Source: Pandoraea commovens (lineage in GTDB: Bacteria > Pseudomonadota > Gammaproteobacteria > Burkholderiales > Burkholderiaceae). From it: DNA of 64,000 nt. A program made the translations under genes and the position numbers. Of this stretch, positions 9,017-17,450 are shown piece by piece. Every line of letters starts with the position of its first letter. Within the stretch, counting starts at the first letter, position 1. The stretch covers positions 62,001-126,000 of the forward strand of contig NZ_CABPSA010000001.1 of the NCBI RefSeq assembly GCF_902459615.1, given 5' to 3'. The notes beneath the pieces were generated by a model. It was not told the DNA's origin, made no database searches, and saw nothing but the letters and a program-made list of their open reading frames with translations.

Positions 9017-10099
9017 ATGTCTCACTCGCACGACCCGCAAAATCCGTCCCGCCGCCGTTTGCTTCAAATGGCCGGTGTCACCGCTTTGGCTGGCTCGGTG
9101 CCGATGCTCGCGTCGCACTCGGCGTTCGCTCAGGCCAAGCAATTGATCGTCTCCGATCCGGGCGGCCCGTACACCGTCGCTTATCGCCGGGCGTTCTACG
9201 ACCCGTTCGAGAAGGCGACAGGCATCAAGGTCGTGAGCGTGGCGCGCGATTCACAGCCGGTGGCGCAGTTCGCGGCGATGGTGCAGACGAAGAACTTCGT
9301 GTGGGACGTCACTACGCTCACGCTGTCGGCGGACATTCCGTATCTCGAATCGAAGGGCTTTCTCGAGCCGGTCGGCATGAAGGCTGCCGACTTCCCCGGC
9401 ATCATGCCCGAGGCCGTGACGGCCGACTGGTTGGGTGTCGACGTCTACTCGACCGTGCTGGCGTATCGCACCGACAAGTTCCAGAAGGAAGCGCCGCAGA
9501 CGTGGGCCGACTTCTGGGACGTGAAGCGTTTCCCGGGCCGCCGTTCGCTGCGCCGCAGCCCGCTCGACACGCTGGAACAGGCGCTCATGGCCGACGGCGT
9601 GCCCATCGACAAGCTGTATCCGCTCGATCTCGACCGTGCCTTCAAGTCGCTCGACAAGATCAAGCCGCACATCAACCTCTGGTGGACGTCGGGGGCGCAG
9701 GCCATGCAGGCGATCCAGAGCGGCGACGTCGACATGATGTCGACGTGGAACGGGCGCGCGCAGGCGGCCATCGACAACAAGGCGCCGGTGAAGATCGTCT
9801 GGAATCAGGGGTTGTATTCCATCGAAGGGTGGGGGATTCCGAAGGGCACGCCGCGCGCCGAGTTCGCGAAGCAGTTCGTGCGCTTCTGCGGCGATCCGGC
9901 CCGACAGGCGCTCATCACGCAAGACCTCGCCTATGGTCCGACCAACCTCAAGGCATTCGACGGCATTCCCAAGGAGCGCGCGCCGCTGCTGCCGACCGCA
10001 CCCGCCAACCTCAAGGGCATGCGTTTGCCGAGCCCACAGTGGTGGGCCGAGAACCGTACGAAGGCCACTGAGCGTTTCAACGCGTGGCTGTTGTCGTAA
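9017..10099 (+). CDS. ABC substrate-binding protein, polyamine (PotD) type, Tat signal
   Basis: A 360-residue periplasmic binding protein of the spermidine/putrescine-type extracellular solute family. The N terminus carries the twin-arginine motif S-R-R-R-L-L-Q, a hydrophobic stretch and an A-F-A-Q cleavage site, so Tat export of a folded protein is likely. Mature-domain features include the S-D-P-G-G-P-Y segment and W-W-T-S-G-A-Q-A-M-Q-A-I-Q-S-G-D-V-D of this family. The ATG at 9017 follows GGAG; an upstream in-frame start has no ribosome site. It is 155 bases after the hydratase gene and just before its ATPase and permease genes. The ligand may be a carboxylate rather than a polyamine, judged from the CoA-enzyme neighbours. 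Confidence 0.87.
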   Translation: MSHSHDPQNPSRRRLLQMAGVTALAGSVPMLASHSAFAQAKQLIVSDPGGPYTVAYRRAFYDPFEKATGIKVVSVARDSQPVAQFAAMVQTKNFVWDVTTLTLSADIPYLESKGFLEPVGMKAADFPGIMPEAVTADWLGVDVYSTVLAYRTDKFQKEAPQTWADFWDVKRFPGRRSLRRSPLDTLEQALMADGVPIDKLYPLDLDRAFKSLDKIKPHINLWWTSGAQAMQAIQSGDVDMMSTWNGRAQAAIDNKAPVKIVWNQGLYSIEGWGIPKGTPRAEFAKQFVRFCGDPARQALITQDLAYGPTNLKAFDGIPKERAPLLPTAPANLKGMRLPSPQWWAENRTKATERFNAWLLS

Positions 10100-10133
10100 G
10101 CGTCGATGCAAGTGTTGTGAATACCGGAGCAGG

Positions 10134-11234
10134 ATGAGCACGAATATGAGTACCAAACTGGAAACCATCGGTCTTGCCAAGACGTACCGCGAGACGCCCG
10201 CGCTTCTGCCGACGGATCTGCGCGTCGCGGCAGGGGAATTTCTCACGTTGCTCGGGCCGTCTGGCTCGGGCAAGACCACGCTGCTGCAAATGATCTCGGG
10301 GCTGGTCGAGCCCAGTGCGGGCCAGTTGCTCATCGACGGGCGCGACGCCACGCACGACGCACCGGGCAAACGTGGCATCGGGATGGTGTTCCAGAGCTAT
10401 GCGCTCTTTCCGCACATGACTGTCTGGGAGAACGTGGCGTATGGCTTGCGCATGCGCAAGCTGCCGCGCGCCGAGCTGGGACCGGCCGTCGACTCGGCGC
10501 TCGCCATGGTGAAGATGCAGGCGTTTGCGCAACGTCTGCCTTCGGAGTTGTCGGGCGGTCAGCAGCAACGTATCGCGCTGGCGCGCTGCTTCGCGTTTCG
10601 TCCGTCGATCATTCTGCTCGACGAACCGCTTGGCGCGCTCGACAAGAAGTTGCGCGAGCACATGCAACTGGAAATCCGGCGTCTGCATCAGGAGCTGGGC
10701 GCAACGTTCATCTATGTGACGCACGATCAGGATGAGGCACTGACGCTGTCCGACCGTATCTGTCTGATGAATCAGGCGCGCATCGAACAGATCGGTACGC
10801 CGGCGCAGTTGTACGACCGTCCGGCTACGCGCTTTGCCGCCGACTTCCTCGGGCATTCGAATCTGCTCGATGGCGTGGTGGAGCGACTGGCGGACGGGCG
10901 CGTCGCACTGCGCGTGGGTGAGCGTCTGGTGCCCATCGGTCCGAGCCCCGATCTGCCTGCGGCCGGTGCGGCGAGCCTGCTCGTGCGCCCCGAGGCGGCA
11001 CGGCTGACGACGCCGGAAGACGGTGCGCTTGCCGGGACGATTCGCGAAGTCGTGTTTCTCGGCGCCGACACGCGCGCCATCGTATCGCTGGGGCAGGGCG
11101 GTGAACCCGGCTCTGCCGCCGATGCCGAGCGCGCGCATTTCACCGTGCGCTGTCCGCGTGAGCTGACGCCACGCGTGGGCGATCGCGTCGGGCTCGCGTG
11201 GGATCACGGCCGCGCCACGTTGCTCACGCGCTGA
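10134..11234 (+). CDS. ABC transporter ATP-binding protein, PotA type
   Basis: A 366-residue importer ATPase. It has Walker A G-P-S-G-S-G-K-T-T, the Q-loop V-F-Q-S-Y-A-L-F-P, signature L-S-G-G-Q-Q-Q-R, Walker B I-I-L-L-D-E-P-L-G-A-L-D and the H-loop T-H-D-Q-D-E-A. A C-terminal TOBE-type domain follows, as in spermidine/putrescine and iron(III) importers. ATGs at 10134 and 10146 are both possible; the first is preferred for GGAG just upstream. It sits between the binding protein and the permease genes and powers that transporter at the inner membrane face. Confidence 0.92.
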   Translation: MSTNMSTKLETIGLAKTYRETPALLPTDLRVAAGEFLTLLGPSGSGKTTLLQMISGLVEPSAGQLLIDGRDATHDAPGKRGIGMVFQSYALFPHMTVWENVAYGLRMRKLPRAELGPAVDSALAMVKMQAFAQRLPSELSGGQQQRIALARCFAFRPSIILLDEPLGALDKKLREHMQLEIRRLHQELGATFIYVTHDQDEALTLSDRICLMNQARIEQIGTPAQLYDRPATRFAADFLGHSNLLDGVVERLADGRVALRVGERLVPIGPSPDLPAAGAASLLVRPEAARLTTPEDGALAGTIREVVFLGADTRAIVSLGQGGEPGSAADAERAHFTVRCPRELTPRVGDRVGLAWDHGRATLLTR

Positions 11235-11275
11235 GTCTTCTTTCGCCCGAGTCATCCGCTTCAGGAGTATTTGCC

Positions 11276-13027
11276 ATGTGGCTTGTTCAACGCCTGCCCC
11301 AGGCGGGGTCCCGTATTGCCTGGCCGAAACACGTGGCCCGGTGGTTGCCCGCGCTGCCCGCGTTGCTGTTCCTCGCTGTGTTCTTCATCGTGCCGGTCGT
11401 CGAGATATTGCAAGGCGGCCTTTACGATGCCGACGGCGTGCTGTCCGTCGCGCAATTCGCGCGCATGACGCACTCGGCCGTCTATATCAAGGTACTCGGC
11501 TCGACCTTCTGGATTGCTTTCCTGACGGCCGCGTTGTCGGTGCTGCTGGGCTATCCGGTCGCGTATTTGCTGGCCCGCCTGTCGGCGCGCTCGCGTGAGC
11601 GCTGGCTGTTGTGGATCGTGCTGCCGTTCTGGACGAGCTATCTCGTCAAGACGTACGCCTGGATGTTGCTGCTCTCGAAGACGGGCCTGCTCACGACGCT
11701 CGCCACGCACCTCGGTCTGCTCGACAGCGCGGGCACGCTCGCGCCGTCGATGACGGGCGTGCTGATCGGCATGGTGCACGCGATGCTGCCGCTCGCCGTC
11801 ATGACGATGCTGCCGATCATGCGCGGCATCAATATGCAGCTCGTGCAGGCGGCGCAAACGCTCGGCGCGGATCGCTCGACGGGCTTCTTCACCGTGTTTC
11901 TGCCGTTGTCCGGACCGGGTGCGGCGGCCGCCGGGTTGCTTGTCTTCATCACCAGTCTTGGCTTCTTTATCGTGCCCGCACTGCTTGGCTCGCCGCGTGA
12001 GTCGATGGTGGCACAACTGGTCATTTCGTCGGTGCTGGAGTTGTTCGACCTGCGGTTTGCGGGCGCACTGTCGACGGTCCTGCTGCTGTGCTCCATCGTC
12101 GTGTTCTTCGTGTACGACCGGGTGGTCGGCCTGTCGTCGCTGGCCGGAGAAGCGCCGGAACGACGCGCAGGGGCAGGCGGGCGCATGCTGCCTGTGCTGA
12201 TGACCGTCGGACGTCTCGCGGGCAAGCTGTCGTTCTCGCAAGGCGGCGAGCGGGCGGGTGGCGGTCTGGGCCTGAAGGCCTATACGTGGGCGGTCGTGCT
12301 CGCGCTGGTGTTGCCCATTGCATTCGTCGTGCCGCTGGCGTTCACGAAGCAATCGTTCGTGTCGTTCCCGCCGGAGCTGTTCACCATCAAGTGGTTCGTG
12401 GCATTTCTTGAGTCGAGCGTCTGGCAGGCGGCGTTGTGGCGCTCGCTGGGCGTGGGCTTCGCGACGGCCGCGCTCGCGCTCGTGCTGGGCTTCGGCGCGA
12501 GTCTGGCGCTCGTCCGGTTGCCGTCGCGCTGGCGCAAGCCGCTGTTCGCCGTGTTCATCGCGCCGTTGATCGTGCCACGCATCGTCGTCGCCGTCGGCCT
12601 GCTGTATCTGTTTGCGCGGTGGGAACTGGCGGGCACCAATGCGGGGCTTGTCATCGGCCACACCGTGCTGGCAATTCCGTACGTGGTCGTCACCTTGTCG
12701 GCGAGCTTCAAGCGCTTCGACTGGCGACTCGACGACGCGGCCAAGATGCTCGGCGCGTCGGCCTTCACCCGCGTGCGCACCGTGCTGCTGCCGTTGCTCG
12801 CTGCAAGCCTCGGCTCGGCGTTCCTGTTCGCTTTCATCGTGTCGTTCGACGACCTGACGATTGCCATCTTCGTCTCCGGCGGGATCAACACCACGCTGCC
12901 CAAGCAGATGTGGGACGACATCCAACTGGCTGTCACGCCGACATTGGCCGCTGTCGCCACGTCGCTGGTCTTCCTGATGGTGTTCGTCGTCTGGTTGTCT
13001 TCTATCTTCAAACGCAAGAGCTACTGA
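11276..13027 (+). CDS. Fused ABC permease (PotB-PotC-like in one chain)
   Basis: A 583-residue membrane protein containing two consecutive binding-protein-dependent permease modules, each with about six helices. Each module has an EAA-type loop: A-A-Q-T-L-G-A-D near residue 195 and D-A-A-K-M-L-G-A near 485. Most polyamine-type systems use two separate permeases, so this looks like a PotB-PotC fusion, as in iron(III) FbpB-type systems. The ATG at 11276 follows AGGAG. It is 41 bases downstream of the ATPase and is followed 17 bases later by the acyl-CoA synthetase, which supports one transcript. Confidence 0.88.
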   Translation: MWLVQRLPQAGSRIAWPKHVARWLPALPALLFLAVFFIVPVVEILQGGLYDADGVLSVAQFARMTHSAVYIKVLGSTFWIAFLTAALSVLLGYPVAYLLARLSARSRERWLLWIVLPFWTSYLVKTYAWMLLLSKTGLLTTLATHLGLLDSAGTLAPSMTGVLIGMVHAMLPLAVMTMLPIMRGINMQLVQAAQTLGADRSTGFFTVFLPLSGPGAAAAGLLVFITSLGFFIVPALLGSPRESMVAQLVISSVLELFDLRFAGALSTVLLLCSIVVFFVYDRVVGLSSLAGEAPERRAGAGGRMLPVLMTVGRLAGKLSFSQGGERAGGGLGLKAYTWAVVLALVLPIAFVVPLAFTKQSFVSFPPELFTIKWFVAFLESSVWQAALWRSLGVGFATAALALVLGFGASLALVRLPSRWRKPLFAVFIAPLIVPRIVVAVGLLYLFARWELAGTNAGLVIGHTVLAIPYVVVTLSASFKRFDWRLDDAAKMLGASAFTRVRTVLLPLLAASLGSAFLFAFIVSFDDLTIAIFVSGGINTTLPKQMWDDIQLAVTPTLAAVATSLVFLMVFVVWLSSIFKRKSY

Positions 13028-13044
13028 TACCCGCGGATTCTCGT

Positions 13045-14724
13045 ATGTCCATGTCTAACGTTGCCCGAGTTGCGCCGGTGAGTGCGCAGACGTCTTCGGC
13101 GTCGGAATCGTCACACGCATCACCCATGTCGTCGCATCCTTATCTTCAGTACTTCCCGCAGCGGGCCGAGGGCGATTCGCTCGATGTCGTGCCGCTGCTC
13201 ATGGCGGGGCTTCATCGGCGTGAGGGGGCTGAGAGGGCTTCAGCGAAGCCGGTCGTCGTGTTCGAGGGTGAGGCCATCGACCGTGCGCAGATGGCCGCGC
13301 GGGTCGGTGCGATGCAGGCGTGGTTTGCCGCGCAGGGACTCGTGCCGGGCGATCGCGTGGCGGTCATGCTGGGCAACAGTGCCGCGCAAGTCGCCCTGAT
13401 CTATGCGCTCATGCTCTCGGGCCTCGTGTGGGTGCCGGTCAATACGCGCCTGAAAGGCGACGGCATCGAGTATCTGCTGGGGCACGCCAAACCGAAGTTG
13501 CTCATCTCAGAACCGTCGTTCGCCGACGTACTCGACGCTGGCGTCGCGCTGGCCGCCGGGCAGCCGGGACATCACGGCACACAGGTGGTGCGCTACTGGC
13601 TGTCGGACGTCATGGCGCAGGCCGCCGCGCATGCGGGGAAGGCACCGGTTGCGGCAGCCGTCACCCCGGCATCGGTGCTTTGCATCATCTACACGTCGGG
13701 GACGACTGGGGCGCCCAAGGGGGTCTTGTTCACGCATCGCATGATGCGTATTGCCAGCGAGGCAGCGTTGCGCGTGGCCGATGCAGGCGAGGGCGACCGC
13801 TTGTTCCTGTGGGAGCCGTTGTGCCACATTGGCGGCGCGCAAATGTTGTTGATCCCGTTTCTCGTGGATGTCGAGATGCACGTGGTCGAGCGCTTCTCGG
13901 CGAGCCGCTTCTGGCAGCAATGCGAGCAGTCGCAGGCTACGCATCTTCACTACCTTGGTGGCATTCTGGACATCCTCATGCAGTTGCCGCGCGACGCGCA
14001 ACCGGCGACGAATTCCCTGCGTGTGGCATGGGGCGCGGGTGTCTCGGCCAGTGCCTGGCAGGCAACGCGCGAGCGTCTGGGTTGTGTGCTGCGCGAGTGT
14101 TACGGCATGACCGAGTGCTCAAGCTTCGCTACGCTCAACGACGCAGATCAACCCGGCTCCATCGGCCATGCGTTGCCGTGGTTGACGCTGGAATTGCTCG
14201 ATGACGCGGGCCAGCCGGTGGCCGATGGGGAGCCTGGGGAGATTGTCCTGTCGAGCGATGTCGACGGTGTGTTCTTGCCGGGGTATCTCGATAATCCCGA
14301 CGCCACGGCGAAAGCGTTGCGCGATGGCAAGCTCTACACGGGCGACAGCGCGCGCCGCAGTGCCGACGGCAGTCTGGTTTTCATCGGGCGTCGCACCGAC
14401 AGCATGCGCGTGCGGGGCGAGAACGTTTCGGCATGGGAAATCGAGCGGGTATTTGCGCGGCATCCGGCGGTGGCGGCGTGTGCGGCGATTGGCGTGGCGA
14501 GCGAGATCGGCGAGCAGGACGTCATGCTGTACGTGCAGTTCCGCGAATCGGCCGTCGACTGGGTGGCGTTGTCGACCTGGGCGGCGGAGCGTCTCGCCAG
14601 CTATCAGCGGCCGCGCTACTATCGCGAGACCGCGCAGTTCGAGACGACGCCATCGGAGCGAATCCGTAAGCACTTGTTGTCGCGAGACACACAAGGCGCG
14701 TGGGAGTGGGTCGCAACGAAATGA
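13045..14724 (+). CDS. Class I adenylate-forming acyl-CoA synthetase
   Basis: A 559-residue AMP-binding enzyme that activates a carboxylic acid to its CoA thioester through an acyl-adenylate. It contains the P-loop Y-T-S-G-T-T-G-A-P-K-G, the A5 motif Y-G-M-T-E-C, the A7 region L-Y-T-G-D and the A8 hinge G-R-R-T-D-S-M-R-V-R-G-E-N-V-S. The catalytic A10 Lys would be in the C-terminal E-R-I-R-K-H segment. The nearest start, ATG 13045, has a weak ribosome site, and 13051 is an alternative. Placed after the ABC permease, it probably activates the imported acid. The chain length or aromatic nature of the acid cannot be told. Confidence 0.88.
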   Translation: MSMSNVARVAPVSAQTSSASESSHASPMSSHPYLQYFPQRAEGDSLDVVPLLMAGLHRREGAERASAKPVVVFEGEAIDRAQMAARVGAMQAWFAAQGLVPGDRVAVMLGNSAAQVALIYALMLSGLVWVPVNTRLKGDGIEYLLGHAKPKLLISEPSFADVLDAGVALAAGQPGHHGTQVVRYWLSDVMAQAAAHAGKAPVAAAVTPASVLCIIYTSGTTGAPKGVLFTHRMMRIASEAALRVADAGEGDRLFLWEPLCHIGGAQMLLIPFLVDVEMHVVERFSASRFWQQCEQSQATHLHYLGGILDILMQLPRDAQPATNSLRVAWGAGVSASAWQATRERLGCVLRECYGMTECSSFATLNDADQPGSIGHALPWLTLELLDDAGQPVADGEPGEIVLSSDVDGVFLPGYLDNPDATAKALRDGKLYTGDSARRSADGSLVFIGRRTDSMRVRGENVSAWEIERVFARHPAVAACAAIGVASEIGEQDVMLYVQFRESAVDWVALSTWAAERLASYQRPRYYRETAQFETTPSERIRKHLLSRDTQGAWEWVATK

Positions 14725-14761
14725 GGCAGCACGTGCGTGAGGGTCGAACGTGGATCTAGAG

Positions 14762-14799
14762 TTATCGCATAAAGATAGAATGCTATTTTTATGCGATAA
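14762..14799. promoter_or_regulatory. Palindromic operator upstream of iclR-type gene
   Basis: Perfect 12-bp arms TTATCGCATAAA (14762-14773) and TTTATGCGATAA (14788-14799) flank 14 bases. The site lies 33 bases before the IclR start, the usual place for an autoregulatory site. Each arm reads inward as TTATCGC-N5-RATAG and resembles the repeats upstream of the hydratase gene. Confidence 0.7.
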
Positions 14800-14832
14800 T
14801 CCAGCCAAATCCGTCAAAACACCCATCTGACT

Positions 14833-15693
14833 GTGGCCACCACCAAAACCCCGCGCAGCCGCGCGAAAGACAAGACCGCCGTCACATCCGTCGCGGCAGA
14901 GACATCTTCGGCAGCCTCGTCGACGGAGTCTACGCTGTATGTCAATTCCGTCGAAAAAGCGATGAAGGTGCTCACCGCGTTCGATGGCTCGAAGCGTCAT
15001 CTGTCTCTGTCCGAAATTGCGGCGGCGACCGGCCTCGACATCAGCGCCGCACAGCGTTTCACGTTCACGCTCTCGGCACTGGGTTATCTGCTCAAGGATC
15101 CGCAGAGCAAGAAGTACGAACTCTCGCCCAAGCTGCTGGACTTCACGTATCACTATCTCGTCTCGAACGAACTGGTCAGTCGCGCGGCACCCTATTTGCA
15201 GCAGTTGGCGGCGGAGACGGAGGAGGCGACCAATCTGACCGTGCGCCTCGATACGGACATCGTTTTCGTGTTGCGTATCGTCAGCCGGAGTGTGTTCAAC
15301 GCCAATGTCATCGTCGGCTCGCGTCTGCCCGCGTACTGCACGGCACCGGGGCTGGCGATGCTCGCCACGCTCGACGACGCCGAGATCGACGATATTCTGG
15401 CGCGCACCAACCTCGTCCAGTTCACGCCGTCAACAGTGTCGCAGCCGCGCAAGATCAAGGAGCGGCTCGCCCGCATCCGCAAGCAGGGGTACGCCCACAC
15501 CGAAGACGAGTTTTTCATGGGCGACATCTCGACGGCGGCGGCCGTCGTCAATCAGGATGGCCGGGCCATCGGCGCGATCAACATTGCTGTGCCGCGTGTG
15601 CGTTGGAATGCGGAGCGCGATGAACGCCGATTTGCCGATCTGGTGATTCAGACGGCAGGCGCATTGTCGGCGCGGCGGCGTCAGGAAATGTGA
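14833..15693 (+). CDS. IclR-family transcriptional regulator
   Basis: A 286-residue DNA-binding regulator. After an Ala/Thr/Ser-rich 35-residue leader comes the winged helix-turn-helix (about residues 40-100) with L-S-L-S-E-I-A-A-A-T-G-L. An effector-binding IclR C-terminal domain follows, including G-S-R-L-P-A-Y-C-T-A-P-G-L-A-M-L. Members sense small organic acids and usually control the neighbouring catabolic genes. The GTG at 14833 is the assigned start, and the long leader leaves some doubt. It lies just downstream of the CoA synthetase but has its own palindromic operator, so autoregulation and control of the 8-15 kb operon are inferred. Confidence 0.92.
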   Translation: MATTKTPRSRAKDKTAVTSVAAETSSAASSTESTLYVNSVEKAMKVLTAFDGSKRHLSLSEIAAATGLDISAAQRFTFTLSALGYLLKDPQSKKYELSPKLLDFTYHYLVSNELVSRAAPYLQQLAAETEEATNLTVRLDTDIVFVLRIVSRSVFNANVIVGSRLPAYCTAPGLAMLATLDDAEIDDILARTNLVQFTPSTVSQPRKIKERLARIRKQGYAHTEDEFFMGDISTAAAVVNQDGRAIGAINIAVPRVRWNAERDERRFADLVIQTAGALSARRRQEM

Positions 15694-16102
15694 GAAAGGT
15701 AGTGTAAGGAAGGTTGAGACGTCGTTGTCTGGTGGGGCTGAGCGTCCCTTGCCGTCTCATTTTGACGTGCTAGAATCCCGCCGCATGGACATGGAGCAGT
15801 GCTGAATTCAGGGAATTCCGGCGTCGCGCGTCAAAAGACATAGCGGGCCCACGACCGAGTGGGCTTCAGGGAAGCGCGAGACACGCCAGCGACGACGGAC
15901 ACTCCTTAGAGAAACCGATGGCCGGACCGGGGCGGCCAGACGGTGCGCCGCATACGGCGCGCAAGCGGCTGCCGCGTTTTGCCATCTCCAAAATAACGAA
16001 CCGCTGATCATTCAGTCAGGTTTTATCCCCCGTATTTCAAACTGCGCATGCGCCCGGGACGGTGATGACCGCCCGTCGGCCGTGCGTACGGGGGACGGAG
16101 CC
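15694..16102. other. Intergenic region, about 410 bp
   Basis: Between the IclR regulator and the diguanylate cyclase. I see no ORF with a ribosome site and no repeat or RNA gene that I can name. Confidence 0.4.
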
Positions 16103-17368
16103 ATGGCTCTTGGTTTGTCGCTGCCGGCGTTAGACCTGCCGACGCTACAGTTTGTGACCTTCTTGTTGAGCATTGCGACAGGCATCCTGTTCATGCTCGA
16201 CGCCTTACGCCGCGACGAAGCCGAATCGCCACGATGGTGGAGTCTGGCTTTTCTGCTCGCGACGTTCTCTCCCGTGCTTTATCTGTTGGCCTCCCGAAGT
16301 GCTCAGCTCGCGGTGCTCTATCCGCTGGGCAACGCCGTCGCCACGCTGGCGTTCGCCATGGTGTGGAGCGGTGCGCGGCGCTTTTACGGTCGAAGCGTCC
16401 AGTGGGTTGCGGTCTTTGGCGGCCCGGCAGTGCTGCTTTGGGGGACGTGGTTGTTCGCGCGCCCGCTCGACGCCTGGAGCGGCGGCGTGCTGTTCTTCTC
16501 ATTGCTGGCGCTCTACAGCCTGATGGCGGCCAGGGAGTTCTGGCAGGCTTCGGGGCTGCGGCTGCCGAGCAGCATCGTGCTGGCGGTCGTCGCCGTGCTG
16601 CATGGATCGTTTTACACGGCGCGGGCCGTCGCGCTCGTATGGCTCGGTCCGACCGATTCGCAATTCCTCGCGTGGTTCGGACCGCAGGTCTCTACGACCG
16701 AGATGCTCGTGCTGATCGTCGTCGCCAGTTTTCTGATGGTGTCGCTGGGAAAGGAGCGCTCGGAAATTGCGCTGCACCGCGCGGCGACGCGCGATGGGTT
16801 AACGCAGGCATTCAACCGCCCTGAGTTCACTCGACTCGCACGTGAGCAGTTGCGACGTCATGGCGCTGCTCGTGCCCCCGTCGCATTGCTTCTCCTTGAT
16901 CTGGATCACTTCAAACGCATCAATGACACGTACGGCCATCCGTTCGGCGACACGGTACTGCTGCTGTTCGCCCGCACGGCGTCGCAACAGCTTCGGGCAG
17001 ACGATATCTTCGGACGCTACGGTGGCGAGGAGTTTGCGTTGTTCCTGCCGGGCGTGGGGGCCAACGAAGCGCAGACCATCGCAGAGCGCGTGCGTGAAGC
17101 GTTCGAGCGTTCGGCACGGATGGTGCAGGGCGAGACGGTCGCCGCAACCGTGAGTATCGGCATCGCGTGCGACGAACGCTCACGTGGTGAGCTGTCCTCG
17201 CTCGTGCAACGCGCGGATCGTGCGTTGTATCAGGCCAAGGCTGCCGGACGCAATCGTTGTGTGCGCTATACGCCGGAGACGGCCATGCCCGTCGTCGATC
17301 CGCGTGTCGACCGTACAGAGGTACCCGACGTAGCGACGCCACCTTTGCACGTCGCGGCTGGCGGCTGA
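16103..17368 (+). CDS. Membrane diguanylate cyclase (GGDEF)
   Basis: A 421-residue protein with about six N-terminal transmembrane helices (residues 1-210) and a C-terminal GGDEF domain that makes c-di-GMP from two GTP. The active site G-G-E-E-F is intact at about residue 307. R-A-D-D lies five residues before it, matching the product-inhibition I-site RxxD. D-L-D-H-F-K-R-I-N-D provides the metal and substrate residues. The ATG at 16103 is preferred over 16082 because GGGACGGAG precedes it. It stands alone. The membrane part is not a sensor domain I can name. Confidence 0.9.
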   Translation: MALGLSLPALDLPTLQFVTFLLSIATGILFMLDALRRDEAESPRWWSLAFLLATFSPVLYLLASRSAQLAVLYPLGNAVATLAFAMVWSGARRFYGRSVQWVAVFGGPAVLLWGTWLFARPLDAWSGGVLFFSLLALYSLMAAREFWQASGLRLPSSIVLAVVAVLHGSFYTARAVALVWLGPTDSQFLAWFGPQVSTTEMLVLIVVASFLMVSLGKERSEIALHRAATRDGLTQAFNRPEFTRLAREQLRRHGAARAPVALLLLDLDHFKRINDTYGHPFGDTVLLLFARTASQQLRADDIFGRYGGEEFALFLPGVGANEAQTIAERVREAFERSARMVQGETVAATVSIGIACDERSRGELSSLVQRADRALYQAKAAGRNRCVRYTPETAMPVVDPRVDRTEVPDVATPPLHVAAGG

Positions 17369-17450
17369 GAACCGGTTCGCCGTGCTGGAGCGATAAGCAC
17401 TGCGTGTTACCCGTGCTGCCGAACGTGCTCGCTCGCCCCTGCGGCGGTGC

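Noticed and set aside
11261-12925. Leftward 554-codon open frame
   Set aside because: Shadow of the fused permease, with shadow-type composition and no ribosome site.
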